DNA of 60,681 nt from an uncultured Elusimicrobia bacterium (GCA_903873295.1 CAIQNV010000045.1:1-60681); one strand, 5' to 3'. Counted from the first letter of the stretch, positions 1 to 8,614 are shown. Notes: generated from the sequence alone by a model not told the origin. A program made the numbers and translations.

Positions 1-138
1 TGAGCGAGGGCCTCAATAGCAAGATTCAGAAGATAAAAAGTATGGCTTGCGGCTTCAGGAATATGGAAAACTTCAAGACGGCCATCTACTTTCACTGCGG
101 AGGCCTAGATCTTTACCCATGCTAAAGCCGGAAGCGCC
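1..138 (+). mobile_element. 3' end of an ISL3-type insertion sequence
   Basis: The window opens inside an insertion sequence. Positions 3-125 encode the last 40 residues of a transposase, and the sequence after the stop (to about 138, ending ggaagcgcc) looks like a right terminal repeat: in ISL3-type elements the terminal repeat lies right at, or overlaps, the end of the transposase gene. The left end and target duplication lie outside the window, so the exact border is inferred from where the permease reading frame resumes. Confidence 0.6.
3..125 (+). CDS. ISL3-family transposase, C-terminal fragment
   Basis: Only the last 40 codons are inside the window, open from position 3 to the TAA at 123-125. 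The peptide has the conserved end of ISL3 (IS204/IS1001/IS1096/IS1165) DDE transposases: an [11 protein letters not shown] stretch, then a GFRN segment, then [10 protein letters not shown] just before the stop. These residues lie in the last part of the catalytic domain in that family. The gene reads in the same direction as the permease remnant that follows. Family assignment rests on motif recognition only; the rest of the protein cannot be judged. Confidence 0.75.
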   Translation, partial: SEGLNSKIQKIKSMACGFRNMENFKTAIYFHCGGLDLYPC

Positions 139-1340
139 TATTTGTATTCAGCCTTGTGTTCAACGGCGGGCTCACTTTCCTTGCTTCTTCCATAATCCCC
201 CCCGATCTTATAGGGACCAAGTACCTGGACAACCTTCTCAGCGGCCTGGCGCTGGAACTCTCCGGCCCTTACTGGGCCCGGCTGGCGCTGCAGGCTTTCG
301 TGGTGGCATCCGGCAGCCTTATGCTGGTAGGCGCGGTCAACACATCGATGGTGGGCGCAAACGGAGTGCTGAACCGCGTGGCCGAGGACGGGATACTGCA
401 CGACTGGTTCCGCCGGCTGCACCACAAATACGGCACCACCTACCGGATGATGAACCTGGTGGCCATTATCCAGATAGCGGTCATCATACTTTCGCGCGGG
501 GATATTTACCTGATCGGAGAAGCCTACGCCTTCGGCGTGCTCTGGAGCCTTGTTTTCAAGACGCTCTCCCTCATACTGCTCCGTTTCAGGGAAGATATGC
601 CCAGGGACTGGATGTTCCCCTTGAACATCAAGACGGGAAAATACGATATCCCCGTCGGAATGTGCCTTGTGCTGATGGTCCTGATAACCGCCAGCGTAAC
701 GAACCTGATGACCAAGAAGATAGCCACCGTCTCCGGCTTGATCTTCACCGCGGTGTTCTACGCCATCTTCCAGATCTCCGAGAACCTGAACAGGAAAAAA
801 GCGCAGCTCTACATGCAGGACGACGATTCGGAAGAAAAGCTGAACATCCGCAAGGAATCGGACATCAGCCTTATCGTGCCGGAACTGTCGAAACCGAACA
901 GAATACTGGTGCCGGTCCGGAATCCCAACAACCTGCTGCATCTGAAGCGCGTGCTAGAGACCGCGGACGACGGGACCACGGACATAATCGTACTGTCGGC
1001 CAAGATAGCCAAGGGGTTACAGTCAGAAGGAGAGAACGGGGAGATCATGCCGGAGGACAAAGATCTTTTTACTTGCGTGGTCCTGATGGCCGAAGGCTAC
1101 GGCAAAACGCTTAAGCCGCTGATGGTGTTTTCCAACGATCCTTTTTATTCTATAGCGCAGGTGGCCCAGGCCACCGGCGTGTCGGAGATAGTTATGGGAG
1201 TTTCGGGCTCTACCGGCGCCGAGGTACAGCTAGAGCGGCTTGCCATGGCCTGGGGCATGCTGAAAAATAAAGACAGCGCGCGCCCTGTAATGGCCAAAGT
1301 GGTCTGGGAAGGGCGGGAGCTATCGTATAAACTGCTATAG
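139..1340 (+). pseudogene. APC-type amino-acid permease with C-terminal universal-stress domain, 5'-truncated by the IS
   Basis: The reading frame is open from position 126 just after the transposase stop, and becomes permease-like at about 139 (LFVFSLVFNGGLTFL). The remnant has roughly the last half of an amino acid-polyamine-organocation transporter: several hydrophobic helices and the VGAVNTSMVGANGVLNRVAEDG segment typical of this family. A cytoplasmic tail of about 180 residues follows (from NRILVPVRNP) with a universal-stress-protein-like fold. A GTG at 156 could start a peptide, but it lies inside a transmembrane segment, so a functional product is unlikely. The N-terminal half would lie upstream of the IS. 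A draft-assembly join between IS copy and gene is an alternative explanation. Confidence 0.7.
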
Positions 1341-1685
1341 ACCGCAGGCCCTGTTTATCTACTGTTGATATAGCTTCTATGGCGCGGCTGAAGGAGAAAA
1401 ACGCTTATTTAAAAACAAGGTACTTCCGCTGTTTTAAGTATAGCAGACAACACCGACAACGTGCGCCGGGTTATTAAAGCCCGCCGGTAAATATTCAGCT
1501 AGTCTTTGGGCCCTTTCATAAGTGGATTAAGCCTGCGGCTTAATCAAAGGCTTTTTTGTTAAGCTGCCGCTCCTGGACCATTTGCTAAAAAATAATTAGG
1601 CCTATTGCCTCTGTTTGGCTGCGGCGGTTTTACCTAAAATTGTCTATAGGCGCACAAAGCTGTGCGTCTAAGTTCAGGGAGGATC
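1341..1685. other. Intergenic region with a terminator and a small 5'-UTR hairpin
   Basis: No convincing gene is present. It holds a terminator-like hairpin (1525-1545, then a T run) for the permease transcript. A 6-bp hairpin (cgcaca/tgtgcg, about 1652-1667) sits just before the ribosome binding site of the next gene. No good -35/-10 pair could be assigned. Confidence 0.5.
1525..1559 (+). terminator. Rho-independent terminator after permease remnant
   Basis: A perfect 9-bp stem, gattaagcc / ggcttaatc, with a 3-nt loop (1525-1545) is followed after a short gap by six T residues (1554-1559). The gap between stem and T run is longer than ideal. Confidence 0.5.
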
Positions 1686-2681
1686 ATGAAAAAACATACT
1701 TTATTTGCGGCAGCGGTACTGCTCTCGCTTTCAGCCCCGCTGTTCGCGGCTGAGGCCGGCTTCGACCAGAGCGTCGGCGAAGTTCTGAACACCGTGGACA
1801 CGCTGAAAGGTCCGTTCCATGGCGGTTTCCAGCAGGGCCATGATAATCAGGGAGGGAACGGCCAGCATTCCGGTTTTGGCGACCATGGCGGAAACAACCC
1901 CCAGCCCAATTCCGATTTTGGCGGCCACGGCGGCAATCATGGCGGTCACGATATACCGCAGCCCCCCATTCCGCAGCCTCAACCTTGGAACCCCGGCCCA
2001 GGCCACGATAACCACCCCGGTCCGCAGCCTCAGCCCTGGGATCCCGGCCACGGCCACGATAATCACCCCGGCCCACAGCCTCAGCCCTGGAACCCCGGCC
2101 CAGGCCACGACAATCACCCCGGACCTCAGCCTCAGCCCTGGGATCCCGGCCACGGCCACGATAACCACCCCGGACCTCAGCCCTGGCATCCCCAGCCTCA
2201 GCCCGAGCCCTGGCATCCCCAGCCTCAGCCCGAGCCCTGGCACCCCCAGCCTCAGCCCGAGCCCTGGAATCCCCCGCCCCCCCCGCCTCAGCCTTGGAAT
2301 CCTCCGCCGCCTCCGCCTTATACTCCGGTAGAGCCCATCCCGGCTAAGAACGAGATATATCTCCAGTCCTCAGGCTCCATCGGCGGCGCGCTTTATCTCA
2401 CCTTCGCCGATACAAAAGCGGACTACTTCAGGGGAGAAAAGATAGATATCTCCGTAGATGCCATGGCCCTCCCAGGCGCCGGCGCTTCCTCTCAGGATAT
2501 TCTTAATTCACTCGGGCATATAATAGTGCAGGGCACTTACGATGTCAGCCCGCTTTACAGCATAAAGCTTGCCGACCGCCCGAATCCCGGCAGGTATATA
2601 CTTACCATTAAGTACCTCCGCCGCGGCCCGCATTCTTCGGGCGCCGAGGGCAGCACTATAGAGATGTTGGATATTCCGTAA
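1686..2681 (+). CDS. Secreted Pro/His-rich tandem-repeat protein
   Basis: This 331-residue protein of unknown function has a clear signal peptide (MKKHTLFAAAVLLSLSAPLF, cleavage near AEA). The start at 1686 is preferred over the upstream GTG because it carries a strong ribosome binding site (agggagg) and begins the signal peptide. After a Gly/His/Asn-rich stretch there are four 17-residue repeats of the form PQPQPW(N/D)PG(P/H)GHDNHPG (residues about 96-163), alternating so that the higher-order unit is 34 residues. Three WHPQPQPEP repeats and poly-proline follow. The last ~110 residues look like a compact beta domain. The proline pattern suggests an extended stalk, and the histidines could bind metal; both are inference. 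It precedes two secreted proteases. Confidence 0.8.
   Translation: MKKHTLFAAAVLLSLSAPLFAAEAGFDQSVGEVLNTVDTLKGPFHGGFQQGHDNQGGNGQHSGFGDHGGNNPQPNSDFGGHGGNHGGHDIPQPPIPQPQPWNPGPGHDNHPGPQPQPWDPGHGHDNHPGPQPQPWNPGPGHDNHPGPQPQPWDPGHGHDNHPGPQPWHPQPQPEPWHPQPQPEPWHPQPQPEPWNPPPPPPQPWNPPPPPPYTPVEPIPAKNEIYLQSSGSIGGALYLTFADTKADYFRGEKIDISVDAMALPGAGASSQDILNSLGHIIVQGTYDVSPLYSIKLADRPNPGRYILTIKYLRRGPHSSGAEGSTIEMLDIP
1971..2264 (+). repeat. In-gene tandem repeats (four 51-bp, then three 27-bp units)
   Basis: Four 51-bp units (1971-2174) encode the PQPQPW-GHDNHPG repeats. Three 27-bp units (about 2184-2264) encode WHPQPQPEP. The 51-bp units alternate between two versions, so the array looks like a duplicated 102-bp unit, as expected from unequal crossing-over or slippage. 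Confidence 0.85.
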
Positions 2682-2690
2682 ATCCGAAAG

Positions 2691-2730
2691 ATACAGACCC
2701 CGACGCCTCAAGGCACCGGGGTCTGTATTT
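2691..2730 (+). terminator. Terminator after repeat-protein gene
   Basis: A long stem, atacagaccccg (2691-2702) against cggggtctgtat (2717-2728), begins 10 nt after the stop codon. It is followed only by a short T run, so it could instead act as an RNA-stabilising hairpin. Confidence 0.6.
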
Positions 2731-2820
2731 CAGGCCGGATAATTCATGCGGTCCCATCCGCACCCGGCGGTGAGGCGATCGGTTCATCTAATTACAGCAA
2801 AAGACAATAAGGCGGAAAAA

Positions 2821-3786
2821 ATGAGAACACTTATAGCGATGATAGGATTGTTAATGGCTGCCGGAACAAAAACCGGTTTAGCTTCCGGCATAGAAGAGCT
2901 GCGGGCCGGCCCAGGCGGCGCCAAAGCCGTGTTAGCCGCGCCGGTTCCGGCGCCGCAGGCAACCGGGGCGTTCTCCCGCGCGATTTTCGGGAAAGACGAC
3001 CGGCAGGAACTTTTTTCCGCTCCTGACCAGTGGAGGGAGATCGGCCGCTCCATCGCCGCCAAGGTTTCCGCGGACCATATCACTAACCATGGCTCTTTTT
3101 GGGAACTCCATGGCGATCCTTTAAGCGCTAAGGAATGCCCCGGCAACCGTTTCGCCGACCAGATCACGGTTCCCAGCTGCACGGGCTTCCTGGTAAAGCC
3201 GGACCTGCTTGTGACCGCGGCCCATTGCGTCAAGTCGCAGGACGACTGCGATAGTTTTAACTGGGTATTCGAATACGCGCTCGCCGGCGAAGGCGACAAG
3301 AATTACACGAAGGTGGGCGCCGACCGGGTTTACCGGTGCAAAAAGATCGCGGCCAGGAATTACCAGGCCTTCGGCGACATAGATTACGCGATCCTACAGC
3401 TGGACCGCCCCGTAGAAGGCAGGAAGCCGCTGAAGCTGGCCCTCGACGCGCAGGTAAGCCCCGGGCTGGAGCTGGTCAACATCGGCAACTCCAACGGCCT
3501 CCCGCTGAAATTCAAGGGCTCGGCGCAGATCTTGAAAATAACGCCTAACGGTTGGGCGTTCGAATCGGAAATGGACACTTTCGGCGGCGACTCCGGGTCC
3601 CCGTTCTTCGACGCCGGCACCGGCGAGGTCCTCGGGGTAACTTCCCGCGGGCACGCGGACCACTTCCACGACGGGGCCAGCAACTGCAGGCAGTTGAAAG
3701 TATGCAAGCCGGGAGACAATTGCAATCTTTCCGTCGCGTCCGGGATCTGGAACCTCAAGAACGAGCCCGCGCTCGGCGCCGACTAG
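2821..3786 (+). CDS. Secreted trypsin-like (S1) serine protease
   Basis: This 321-residue predicted endopeptidase starts at the ATG at 2821, which begins a signal peptide (MRTLIAMIGLLMAAG); an in-frame upstream start would add 25 polar residues. The chymotrypsin-fold catalytic triad is visible: His135 in VTAAHC, Asp188 in DIDYAILQL and Ser258 in GGDSGSP. An N-terminal stretch of ~90 residues before the domain may be a propeptide. Six or more cysteines suggest disulfides, consistent with export. The subtilase gene starts 4 nt after the stop, so the two proteases are very probably co-transcribed. Substrates are unknown; the repeat protein just upstream is a possible one. Confidence 0.85.
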   Translation: MRTLIAMIGLLMAAGTKTGLASGIEELRAGPGGAKAVLAAPVPAPQATGAFSRAIFGKDDRQELFSAPDQWREIGRSIAAKVSADHITNHGSFWELHGDPLSAKECPGNRFADQITVPSCTGFLVKPDLLVTAAHCVKSQDDCDSFNWVFEYALAGEGDKNYTKVGADRVYRCKKIAARNYQAFGDIDYAILQLDRPVEGRKPLKLALDAQVSPGLELVNIGNSNGLPLKFKGSAQILKITPNGWAFESEMDTFGGDSGSPFFDAGTGEVLGVTSRGHADHFHDGASNCRQLKVCKPGDNCNLSVASGIWNLKNEPALGAD

Positions 3787-3790
3787 AGAT

Positions 3791-4954
3791 ATGAAAACAA
3801 ACCTTAAACTGGCAATGGCGGTTCTCTGCGCGCTGTCCGCGGCCGCGGCGGCGGCTGAAGACGGCGAGGTCTCCGTCTTCCTTAAAGTTTCTAAAGGGAG
3901 CACCCTCGCTGAACTTACGACAGCGTTGCATAAGGATCTTCCCGGGATAACGGTAGAGCCCGTAGTAGGCGACGTTTATCTTGTGAAAGAGAAAAGCGCC
4001 AGAGGGAACGGGCGCGGCCTTGCAGACAAACTGGCGGCCTTCAATATGGTACAGGCGGTCCAGCCGCAGGAACTAGCCTATCCGCCCAGGGCGGCCGCGG
4101 AGGCGGAGGAGCCCGATAAAACCTGGTTCCTCTCCAAGATCCAGGCGCCGCTTTTCTGGGAAAAGAGCAAAGGCAGCCGCTTAGTGCGGGTCCTGGTCTG
4201 CGACACCGGCATTGAATCGGGCCATCAGGACCTGCGCGGCAATGTAGGCGCCGGGTTGAATTTTGTTGACGGCAGCGGCAATACGGAGCCCACCGGCAAC
4301 GGCCACGGCACCCGCATCTCCGGGCTGATAGGCGCGCAGGGCGGCCATACCGGCGCCGGCGCCTCCGGCGTGAACTGGGAGGTTACTATCATCCCGGGCA
4401 AAATATCCAACCAGGCCGACGGAGCCACCGACCACGCCAACAGCGCGAAATGCATAAAGTGGGGCGCCGACCAGGGCATAAAAGTGGTCAACCTGAGCAT
4501 CAGCAACGCCGCCGGCAATCTGGCCGTGCAGGAAGCCGCGGAATATCTTTATAACAAGGGCGGCGTGCTGGTCGTATCAGCCGGGAATAAGGGCGAGTTT
4601 CTAAACCTCACCGACGACCCCCACATGCTCGCGGTCGGGGCGACCAACTCTCTGGACTGGCATCCGCCGGCCTATAATACAGGCGCGTACGTCGACCTCT
4701 CCGCTCCGTCTTCCTCGCTCTATACTACCGATGCCGGAGGAAAATATGTAACGGGCAACGGAACTTCCCTGTCCGCCGCTATCGTTTCCGGCGCCGCTGC
4801 GCTCATACTGTCGGTAAAACCGGAGCTGACCGCCCAGCAGCTTATAGACCTCCTTCTGGCGTCGACGGTAGACCTGGGAGCGCCCGGCAGGGATGATGTC
4901 TTCGGCGCGGGCCGCCTTGATCTTAACAAGGCGCTGGAGCTATTAAAGCTCTGA
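3791..4954 (+). CDS. Secreted subtilisin-like (S8) serine protease
   Basis: This 387-residue subtilase begins with a signal peptide (MKTNLKLAMAVLCALSAAAA). An ~85-residue N-terminal segment resembles an inhibitor_I9-type propeptide, and the S8 catalytic domain follows from about residue 110. Catalytic residues are Asp138 (VLVCDTG), His172 (GNGHGT), oxyanion Asn266 (VVSAGNKG) and Ser326 (NGTSLSAA). There is no long C-terminal extension, so it is a compact secreted enzyme. It follows the trypsin-like gene by only 4 nt and ends at a strong terminator, so the two proteases form an operon. Confidence 0.9.
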   Translation: MKTNLKLAMAVLCALSAAAAAAEDGEVSVFLKVSKGSTLAELTTALHKDLPGITVEPVVGDVYLVKEKSARGNGRGLADKLAAFNMVQAVQPQELAYPPRAAAEAEEPDKTWFLSKIQAPLFWEKSKGSRLVRVLVCDTGIESGHQDLRGNVGAGLNFVDGSGNTEPTGNGHGTRISGLIGAQGGHTGAGASGVNWEVTIIPGKISNQADGATDHANSAKCIKWGADQGIKVVNLSISNAAGNLAVQEAAEYLYNKGGVLVVSAGNKGEFLNLTDDPHMLAVGATNSLDWHPPAYNTGAYVDLSAPSSSLYTTDAGGKYVTGNGTSLSAAIVSGAAALILSVKPELTAQQLIDLLLASTVDLGAPGRDDVFGAGRLDLNKALELLKL

Positions 4955-4955
4955 T

Positions 4956-5338
4956 AAAAAATGAGAGCCCCCGGGAAACGGGGGCTCTTCATTTTGGCAC
5001 ACGGGCCAGGACCGCATATACCGCGCACTGTTAAGGAGCGGACCGGAGACCGAAGGCGCGGAACGCGCCAAGACCGGAACACTCACCCGGGAGCAGGACC
5101 GCCGGGGGCGGACCGCCGAACCAGGACCCCGGCAACCGCGCCGCCTGAAAGGCGGGAGACGGACCGGAGAACACCCGTAGAACGCGCTGCAGCAACCGAA
5201 GGAACTCCGACGCCGCAAGAACGCCGAACCAACGCTGCCGCGAACCGGGGGAAACCGCGCCGTGGCCGGGACCGAGCCCCGAAACCGACCTTCACCCTGA
5301 AGACCGCACCGCCGACGCGCTATAAAGATCAGAACTGC
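4956..5338 (-). ncRNA. Candidate ~380-nt structured noncoding RNA
   Basis: This stretch has no credible protein gene but does have the two ends of a transcription unit on the - strand. A near-consensus promoter lies at 5345-5373 (TTGACA, 17-nt spacer, TATACT), giving an expected start near 5338. A strong stem (4965-4987) followed on this strand by UCAUUUUUU ends near 4956, only 2 nt from the convergent subtilase gene. There is no - strand gene for that promoter to serve. The interior is very GC-rich and strongly skewed (few A on this strand), with short hairpins such as ggcgcg-ttc-cgcgcc and ccgcc-tttca-ggcgg and an 11-nt direct repeat 121 nt apart (5039-5049 and 5160-5170). I found no core motifs of RNase P, tmRNA, SRP or 6S RNA. 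The purine-rich opposite strand cannot be excluded as the sense strand. Confidence 0.5.
4963..4995. terminator. Bidirectional terminator between subtilase and ncRNA candidate
   Basis: A perfect 9-bp GC stem, gagcccccg (4965-4973) and cgggggctc (4979-4987), has a 5-nt loop. On the + strand it is followed by ttcatttt. On the - strand it is followed by tcatttttt, the better U run. Confidence 0.85.
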
Positions 5339-5344
5339 AAATCG

Positions 5345-5373
5345 AGTATAACAGACGTTCCTTGACTTGTCAA
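5345..5373 (-). promoter_or_regulatory. Near-consensus sigma-70-type promoter for the ncRNA candidate
   Basis: The -35 box TTGACA is at 5368-5373 and the -10 box TATACT at 5345-5350, with a 17-nt spacer, all read on the - strand. The -35 lies inside a perfect 16-bp palindrome (ccttgacaagtcaagg, 5360-5375), which could be a repressor operator or chance. Confidence 0.7.
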
Positions 5374-5390
5374 GGCCCAGACGCTCGCGA

Positions 5391-6887
5391 TCAATCAATA
5401 GCCTTGAGGAACACTAAAACACCGGGAACGGCCCAGGCGCCGTTGTCTCCATTCCATAAAGCGTATCCGCCGGTTGCCGGATGCGCGAAACACACATTCA
5501 TACTGTTGGTACTGTTGTTATAATTAGACAGCGATCCATATGTAATCACCCCTGCTAACGGGCCTGATTTACTAACGGCGTTCGCATAACTGGAGTAAAA
5601 AGTCAGTATCGCGGTAGCGGCGTCATGGCTTCCGGCGACAAATGTTTTATCTTCTCTGAAGTATATGACTCTGCCGGCAGTCGACCCCACTAATCTGAAT
5701 ATGCTTTTTTCATTCCCATTGGTCCTAAGATTATTTATATCGGCATCGCTGAGCTTGGCATTAATATCAAAAGTCGTATTCTGGAGGTTATTTATATTGT
5801 TCTGCGACGTGAGATAGCCCGTACTGGTCGCTGTTCCGTTCGTGCCCAGCAGCTTATACGCCAAGGTCCAGCCTCCCCCGTCATTTGTCATATCACAATA
5901 GAGCTGAAAAGCGTCGGACACGGCGCCGCCGTTAGGATCGATCCAATACGTCCCGTCTCCGACGGAGCCGCCATTCGCGTTCTTAATGCCGCTGCATGCC
6001 GCTCCTGCCAGCGCCTGACTTTCACCTGAGGCCTGCGCGGTAAATGCATTAGTGAGGGTGCTGACCAAGCCGTCTGAATTTGTGACTTTTACATCCTTTG
6101 CCCCTGTTGTCGCCAGCGCTGGCACTGTTACCCTGATCTGTATAGAGGAATCTGTTATGGCGTTCGTTACGGCGACACCGCCGATAGTCACCGAAGCCGA
6201 GGGCGAGAAGTCGGACCCGTTGATAGTTACCGTATAACCGCCTCTTGTCGCGCCGCTGTTCGGACTTATACCGCTGGCCGCCGGCGGCCTATTTTCAAAA
6301 GTCATCCAGCTGGAAGCGACACAACCTTGAAAAGAAGTGCCCGTAAAGCGGATCGTTCCGGCTTTAGCTGCGTCACAGGCATCCGTATTATTTCCTATCT
6401 TAACAGCGCCGTTAACTTCCAATTTAACCGCGGCTGAAGTCGTCCCGATGCCGACGTTCCCGCCCAGGACGGCCAGATACGCGCTGGAACTGACCAGCAG
6501 GCCGGGCCCGGCGGCATTGGCGGCGGTGAAGGATGACGCCGTTATGCCGGCCGCGAAGGCGGCCGCGCCGGTCACGGACATCGTAGTTAAGGCGGTATAT
6601 CCGGCCACGCCAAGGTCGCCCTGAAAGGCGGCGCTCCCGCCCGCCACCTCGAATCTGGCGCCCGGGTTCGCAGTTCCGACTCCCACTTTCCCGTTCTGCA
6701 CTACAAAAGTGGACCCACCAACGGTAAAACCGCCGCTCTTAACGGACGCAGTACCGCGGAACTCCGAGTAGCCGTCCACCGAGAATCTGTCCACCACCTC
6801 GAATTCGGCGGCAAATAAACTTCCGCCCGCCAGTCTGAGGCAGAAAATCGTTAAACCGGTCGCCAGTTTTGCTATCCCTTTTCTCAT
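5391..6887 (-). CDS. Surface protein: VGIGT-repeat stalk, IPT/TIG domain, fibrinogen-like C-terminal domain
   Basis: This 498-residue exported protein has a signal peptide ending near FAAEFEV. A beta-rich N-terminal region follows, with KVGVGTANP and NVGIGTTSAA motifs like those of phage tail fibres and bacterial surface fibres. Next is an IPT/TIG immunoglobulin-like domain (SPNSGATRGGYTVTINGSDF) near residues 205-280. The C-terminal ~200 residues carry GTYWIDPNGG and YCDMTNDGGGWTL, the signature of fibrinogen-related domains, which usually bind sugars. The N-terminus and its DNA leader are nearly the same as in the next gene, so the two are paralogs with different ends. An adhesin-like role is inferred. 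Confidence 0.75.
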   Translation of the reverse strand: MRKGIAKLATGLTIFCLRLAGGSLFAAEFEVVDRFSVDGYSEFRGTASVKSGGFTVGGSTFVVQNGKVGVGTANPGARFEVAGGSAAFQGDLGVAGYTALTTMSVTGAAAFAAGITASSFTAANAAGPGLLVSSSAYLAVLGGNVGIGTTSAAVKLEVNGAVKIGNNTDACDAAKAGTIRFTGTSFQGCVASSWMTFENRPPAASGISPNSGATRGGYTVTINGSDFSPSASVTIGGVAVTNAITDSSIQIRVTVPALATTGAKDVKVTNSDGLVSTLTNAFTAQASGESQALAGAACSGIKNANGGSVGDGTYWIDPNGGAVSDAFQLYCDMTNDGGGWTLAYKLLGTNGTATSTGYLTSQNNINNLQNTTFDINAKLSDADINNLRTNGNEKSIFRLVGSTAGRVIYFREDKTFVAGSHDAATAILTFYSSYANAVSKSGPLAGVITYGSLSNYNNSTNSMNVCFAHPATGGYALWNGDNGAWAVPGVLVFLKAID

Positions 6888-6949
6888 GACTTTACTGCCG
6901 CGATCTTAGCGTTGGCTCTTTAACACTTACTGGCGCTGCTTATTGCATT

Positions 6950-8614
6950 TCAGTACTGGTAACGAACTATCACTATTCCCGAACCGCCAGCATGGCCAGA
7001 GGCAACCAGGGTCGGATATCCCTGCGAACCGCCGCCCCCACCGCCCGTATTTGCGGTTCCGGACGTTCCGTTTATTGAATTATAATCGTCGCCGCGCCCT
7101 CCGCCGCCCGACCCGGCATTTCCTCCGGCAACTCCGGCGGAACCGCGAACACCGCCGCCGCCGCCACCGCCATAGTAAGCGGATGAGCCGGAAATAGAAG
7201 ATTCACGCCCGGCGCCGCCATCCCCGCCCCTGGCATTAATATTACCTGCTATGCCGGCGGAACCGGCCCCGCCGCCGCCGCCGCCTTTTTCAATTTGCCC
7301 GCCCTGGTTACCTCCGGCATTGCCTTGAGCTGCCGTTCCGGCTCCGCCTACGCCCGTATTGCCGGCCCAGGTTCCGGCTCCGCCTCCCGAGCCGCCGAGG
7401 GAACCGTTCCCGATCGCGTCATTGCCGGAAGTGCCGCCGCCGACCGCGGTTAATGTCCCGAATACGGAATTAGAACCGTTACTTCCCGCACCCGCGCTGA
7501 CTCCGGCCGAGCCGCCGGCGCCTACAGTAACGGTGATAGCGCTTTGAATGACCGCATAGGAGGAATTAATGATAACTCCGCCGCCGCCGCCGCCCCCTCC
7601 GCCGAAGGCGCTGCTGCCGCCGCCGCCGGCTACAACAAGCACTTCCACATTGCCGCCGGTCGCTACTGTTAATGTGCCGCTGCCGGTAAAGGTGTGAATG
7701 CGGTATGCTCCCGAAACGGATTCCGTGCCGCCGGTCGCGTAAACCCTGTAGGTGTAACCGCCTGTCAGCGTTGCGGAGCCGGTGTCGGGATTAGTGACCT
7801 TCACGTCTTTGGCGCCGCCTGAGGGGTTTGCGGGCGTCGTTGCCGTAATTTGGGAGGCCGATACCCAGGCGACATTGGCTGCCGCGACATTTCCTATCGT
7901 TACGCCCGCGCCGGATATGAAGCCGGTTCCGGCGATCGTAACCGTCACCGACGGCTGTCCGGCAGCGGGGCTTATGGTTGAGATAGTAGGCAATGGATTG
8001 TAGGTGAAGGCGCTGACACCGTACTGCCCGTCCGTATTTATCACTTTCACTTCCTTCGCGCCGGCGCCGGAACCCGGAGGCGTGATAACAGCTATCTGTG
8101 AGCCCGTGACGTCCGAAACGGTCGCCGCAACTCCGCCGATAAAGACCTCAAGGCCGAGATTAAATCCGCTGCCGCTGATCGTGATGGCGTTCCCGCCGGA
8201 AATCACTCCCGATGCCGGATTTACCGATGAAACTGCGGGCGGCGGCTGATTGTCCAGCTGCCGCCAGTCCGTTCCGTTGCAGACGGAAAGATGGCTGTTC
8301 ATCCAGCGGATCGTGCCCGCGATCCCCGGAGCGCAGGTTGAGGCGACGCTGCCCGCTTTGATCCCGCCGGCCACGTCCAGGCTGACCGCAGGTTCCGTAG
8401 TCCCGATGCCGACATTGCCGTTTTTAACTATAAAAGTGGAACCGCCCACGGAGAAACCGCCGCTTGGGACGGCCGCAGTACCCCTGAACTCCGAGTAGCC
8501 GTCTACCGATAATCTGTCCAGCACCTCGAATTCAGCGGCGGACGCCGCCCCGCCCGCAAGGCCGAGGCAGTAGAGCATTAAACCGGCCGCCAGTTTTGTT
8601 GTCCCTTTTTTCAT
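6950..8614 (-). CDS. Surface protein: VGIGT motif, IPT/TIG domains, glycine-rich C-terminal domain
   Basis: This 554-residue exported protein is paralogous to the gene at 5391-6887 over its first ~75 residues: signal peptide, AAEFEVLDRLSVDGYSEFRGTA, then NVGIGTTEP. Two or three IPT/TIG domains follow (SVNPASGVISGGNAITISGSGF; TISPAAGQPSVTVTIAGTGF). The C-terminal ~260 residues are extremely glycine-rich, with runs such as AFGGGGGGGGG, and end in SGIVIVRYQY, the usual end of a Gly-rich surface domain. The two paralogs are separated by 62 nt and share strand and leader. The function is presumably cell-surface adhesion or matrix; that is inference from architecture. Confidence 0.75.
   Translation of the reverse strand: MKKGTTKLAAGLMLYCLGLAGGAASAAEFEVLDRLSVDGYSEFRGTAAVPSGGFSVGGSTFIVKNGNVGIGTTEPAVSLDVAGGIKAGSVASTCAPGIAGTIRWMNSHLSVCNGTDWRQLDNQPPPAVSSVNPASGVISGGNAITISGSGFNLGLEVFIGGVAATVSDVTGSQIAVITPPGSGAGAKEVKVINTDGQYGVSAFTYNPLPTISTISPAAGQPSVTVTIAGTGFISGAGVTIGNVAAANVAWVSASQITATTPANPSGGAKDVKVTNPDTGSATLTGGYTYRVYATGGTESVSGAYRIHTFTGSGTLTVATGGNVEVLVVAGGGGSSAFGGGGGGGGGVIINSSYAVIQSAITVTVGAGGSAGVSAGAGSNGSNSVFGTLTAVGGGTSGNDAIGNGSLGGSGGGAGTWAGNTGVGGAGTAAQGNAGGNQGGQIEKGGGGGGAGSAGIAGNINARGGDGGAGRESSISGSSAYYGGGGGGGVRGSAGVAGGNAGSGGGGRGDDYNSINGTSGTANTGGGGGGSQGYPTLVASGHAGGSGIVIVRYQY

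Noticed and set aside
47-1114. A 355-codon open frame overlapping the permease remnant
   Set aside because: It is a shadow frame: Arg/Pro/His-rich, no domain. The overlapping frame has clear permease and universal-stress features.
1971-2280. CRISPR-like array
   Set aside because: The regular repeats are in-frame coding units without unique spacers, and no cas genes are nearby.
4943-5398. Long open frames on the - strand across the ncRNA candidate
   Set aside because: They are Arg/Gly/Ser-rich low-complexity translations expected of stop-poor GC-rich DNA, with no ribosome binding site and no recognisable domain.
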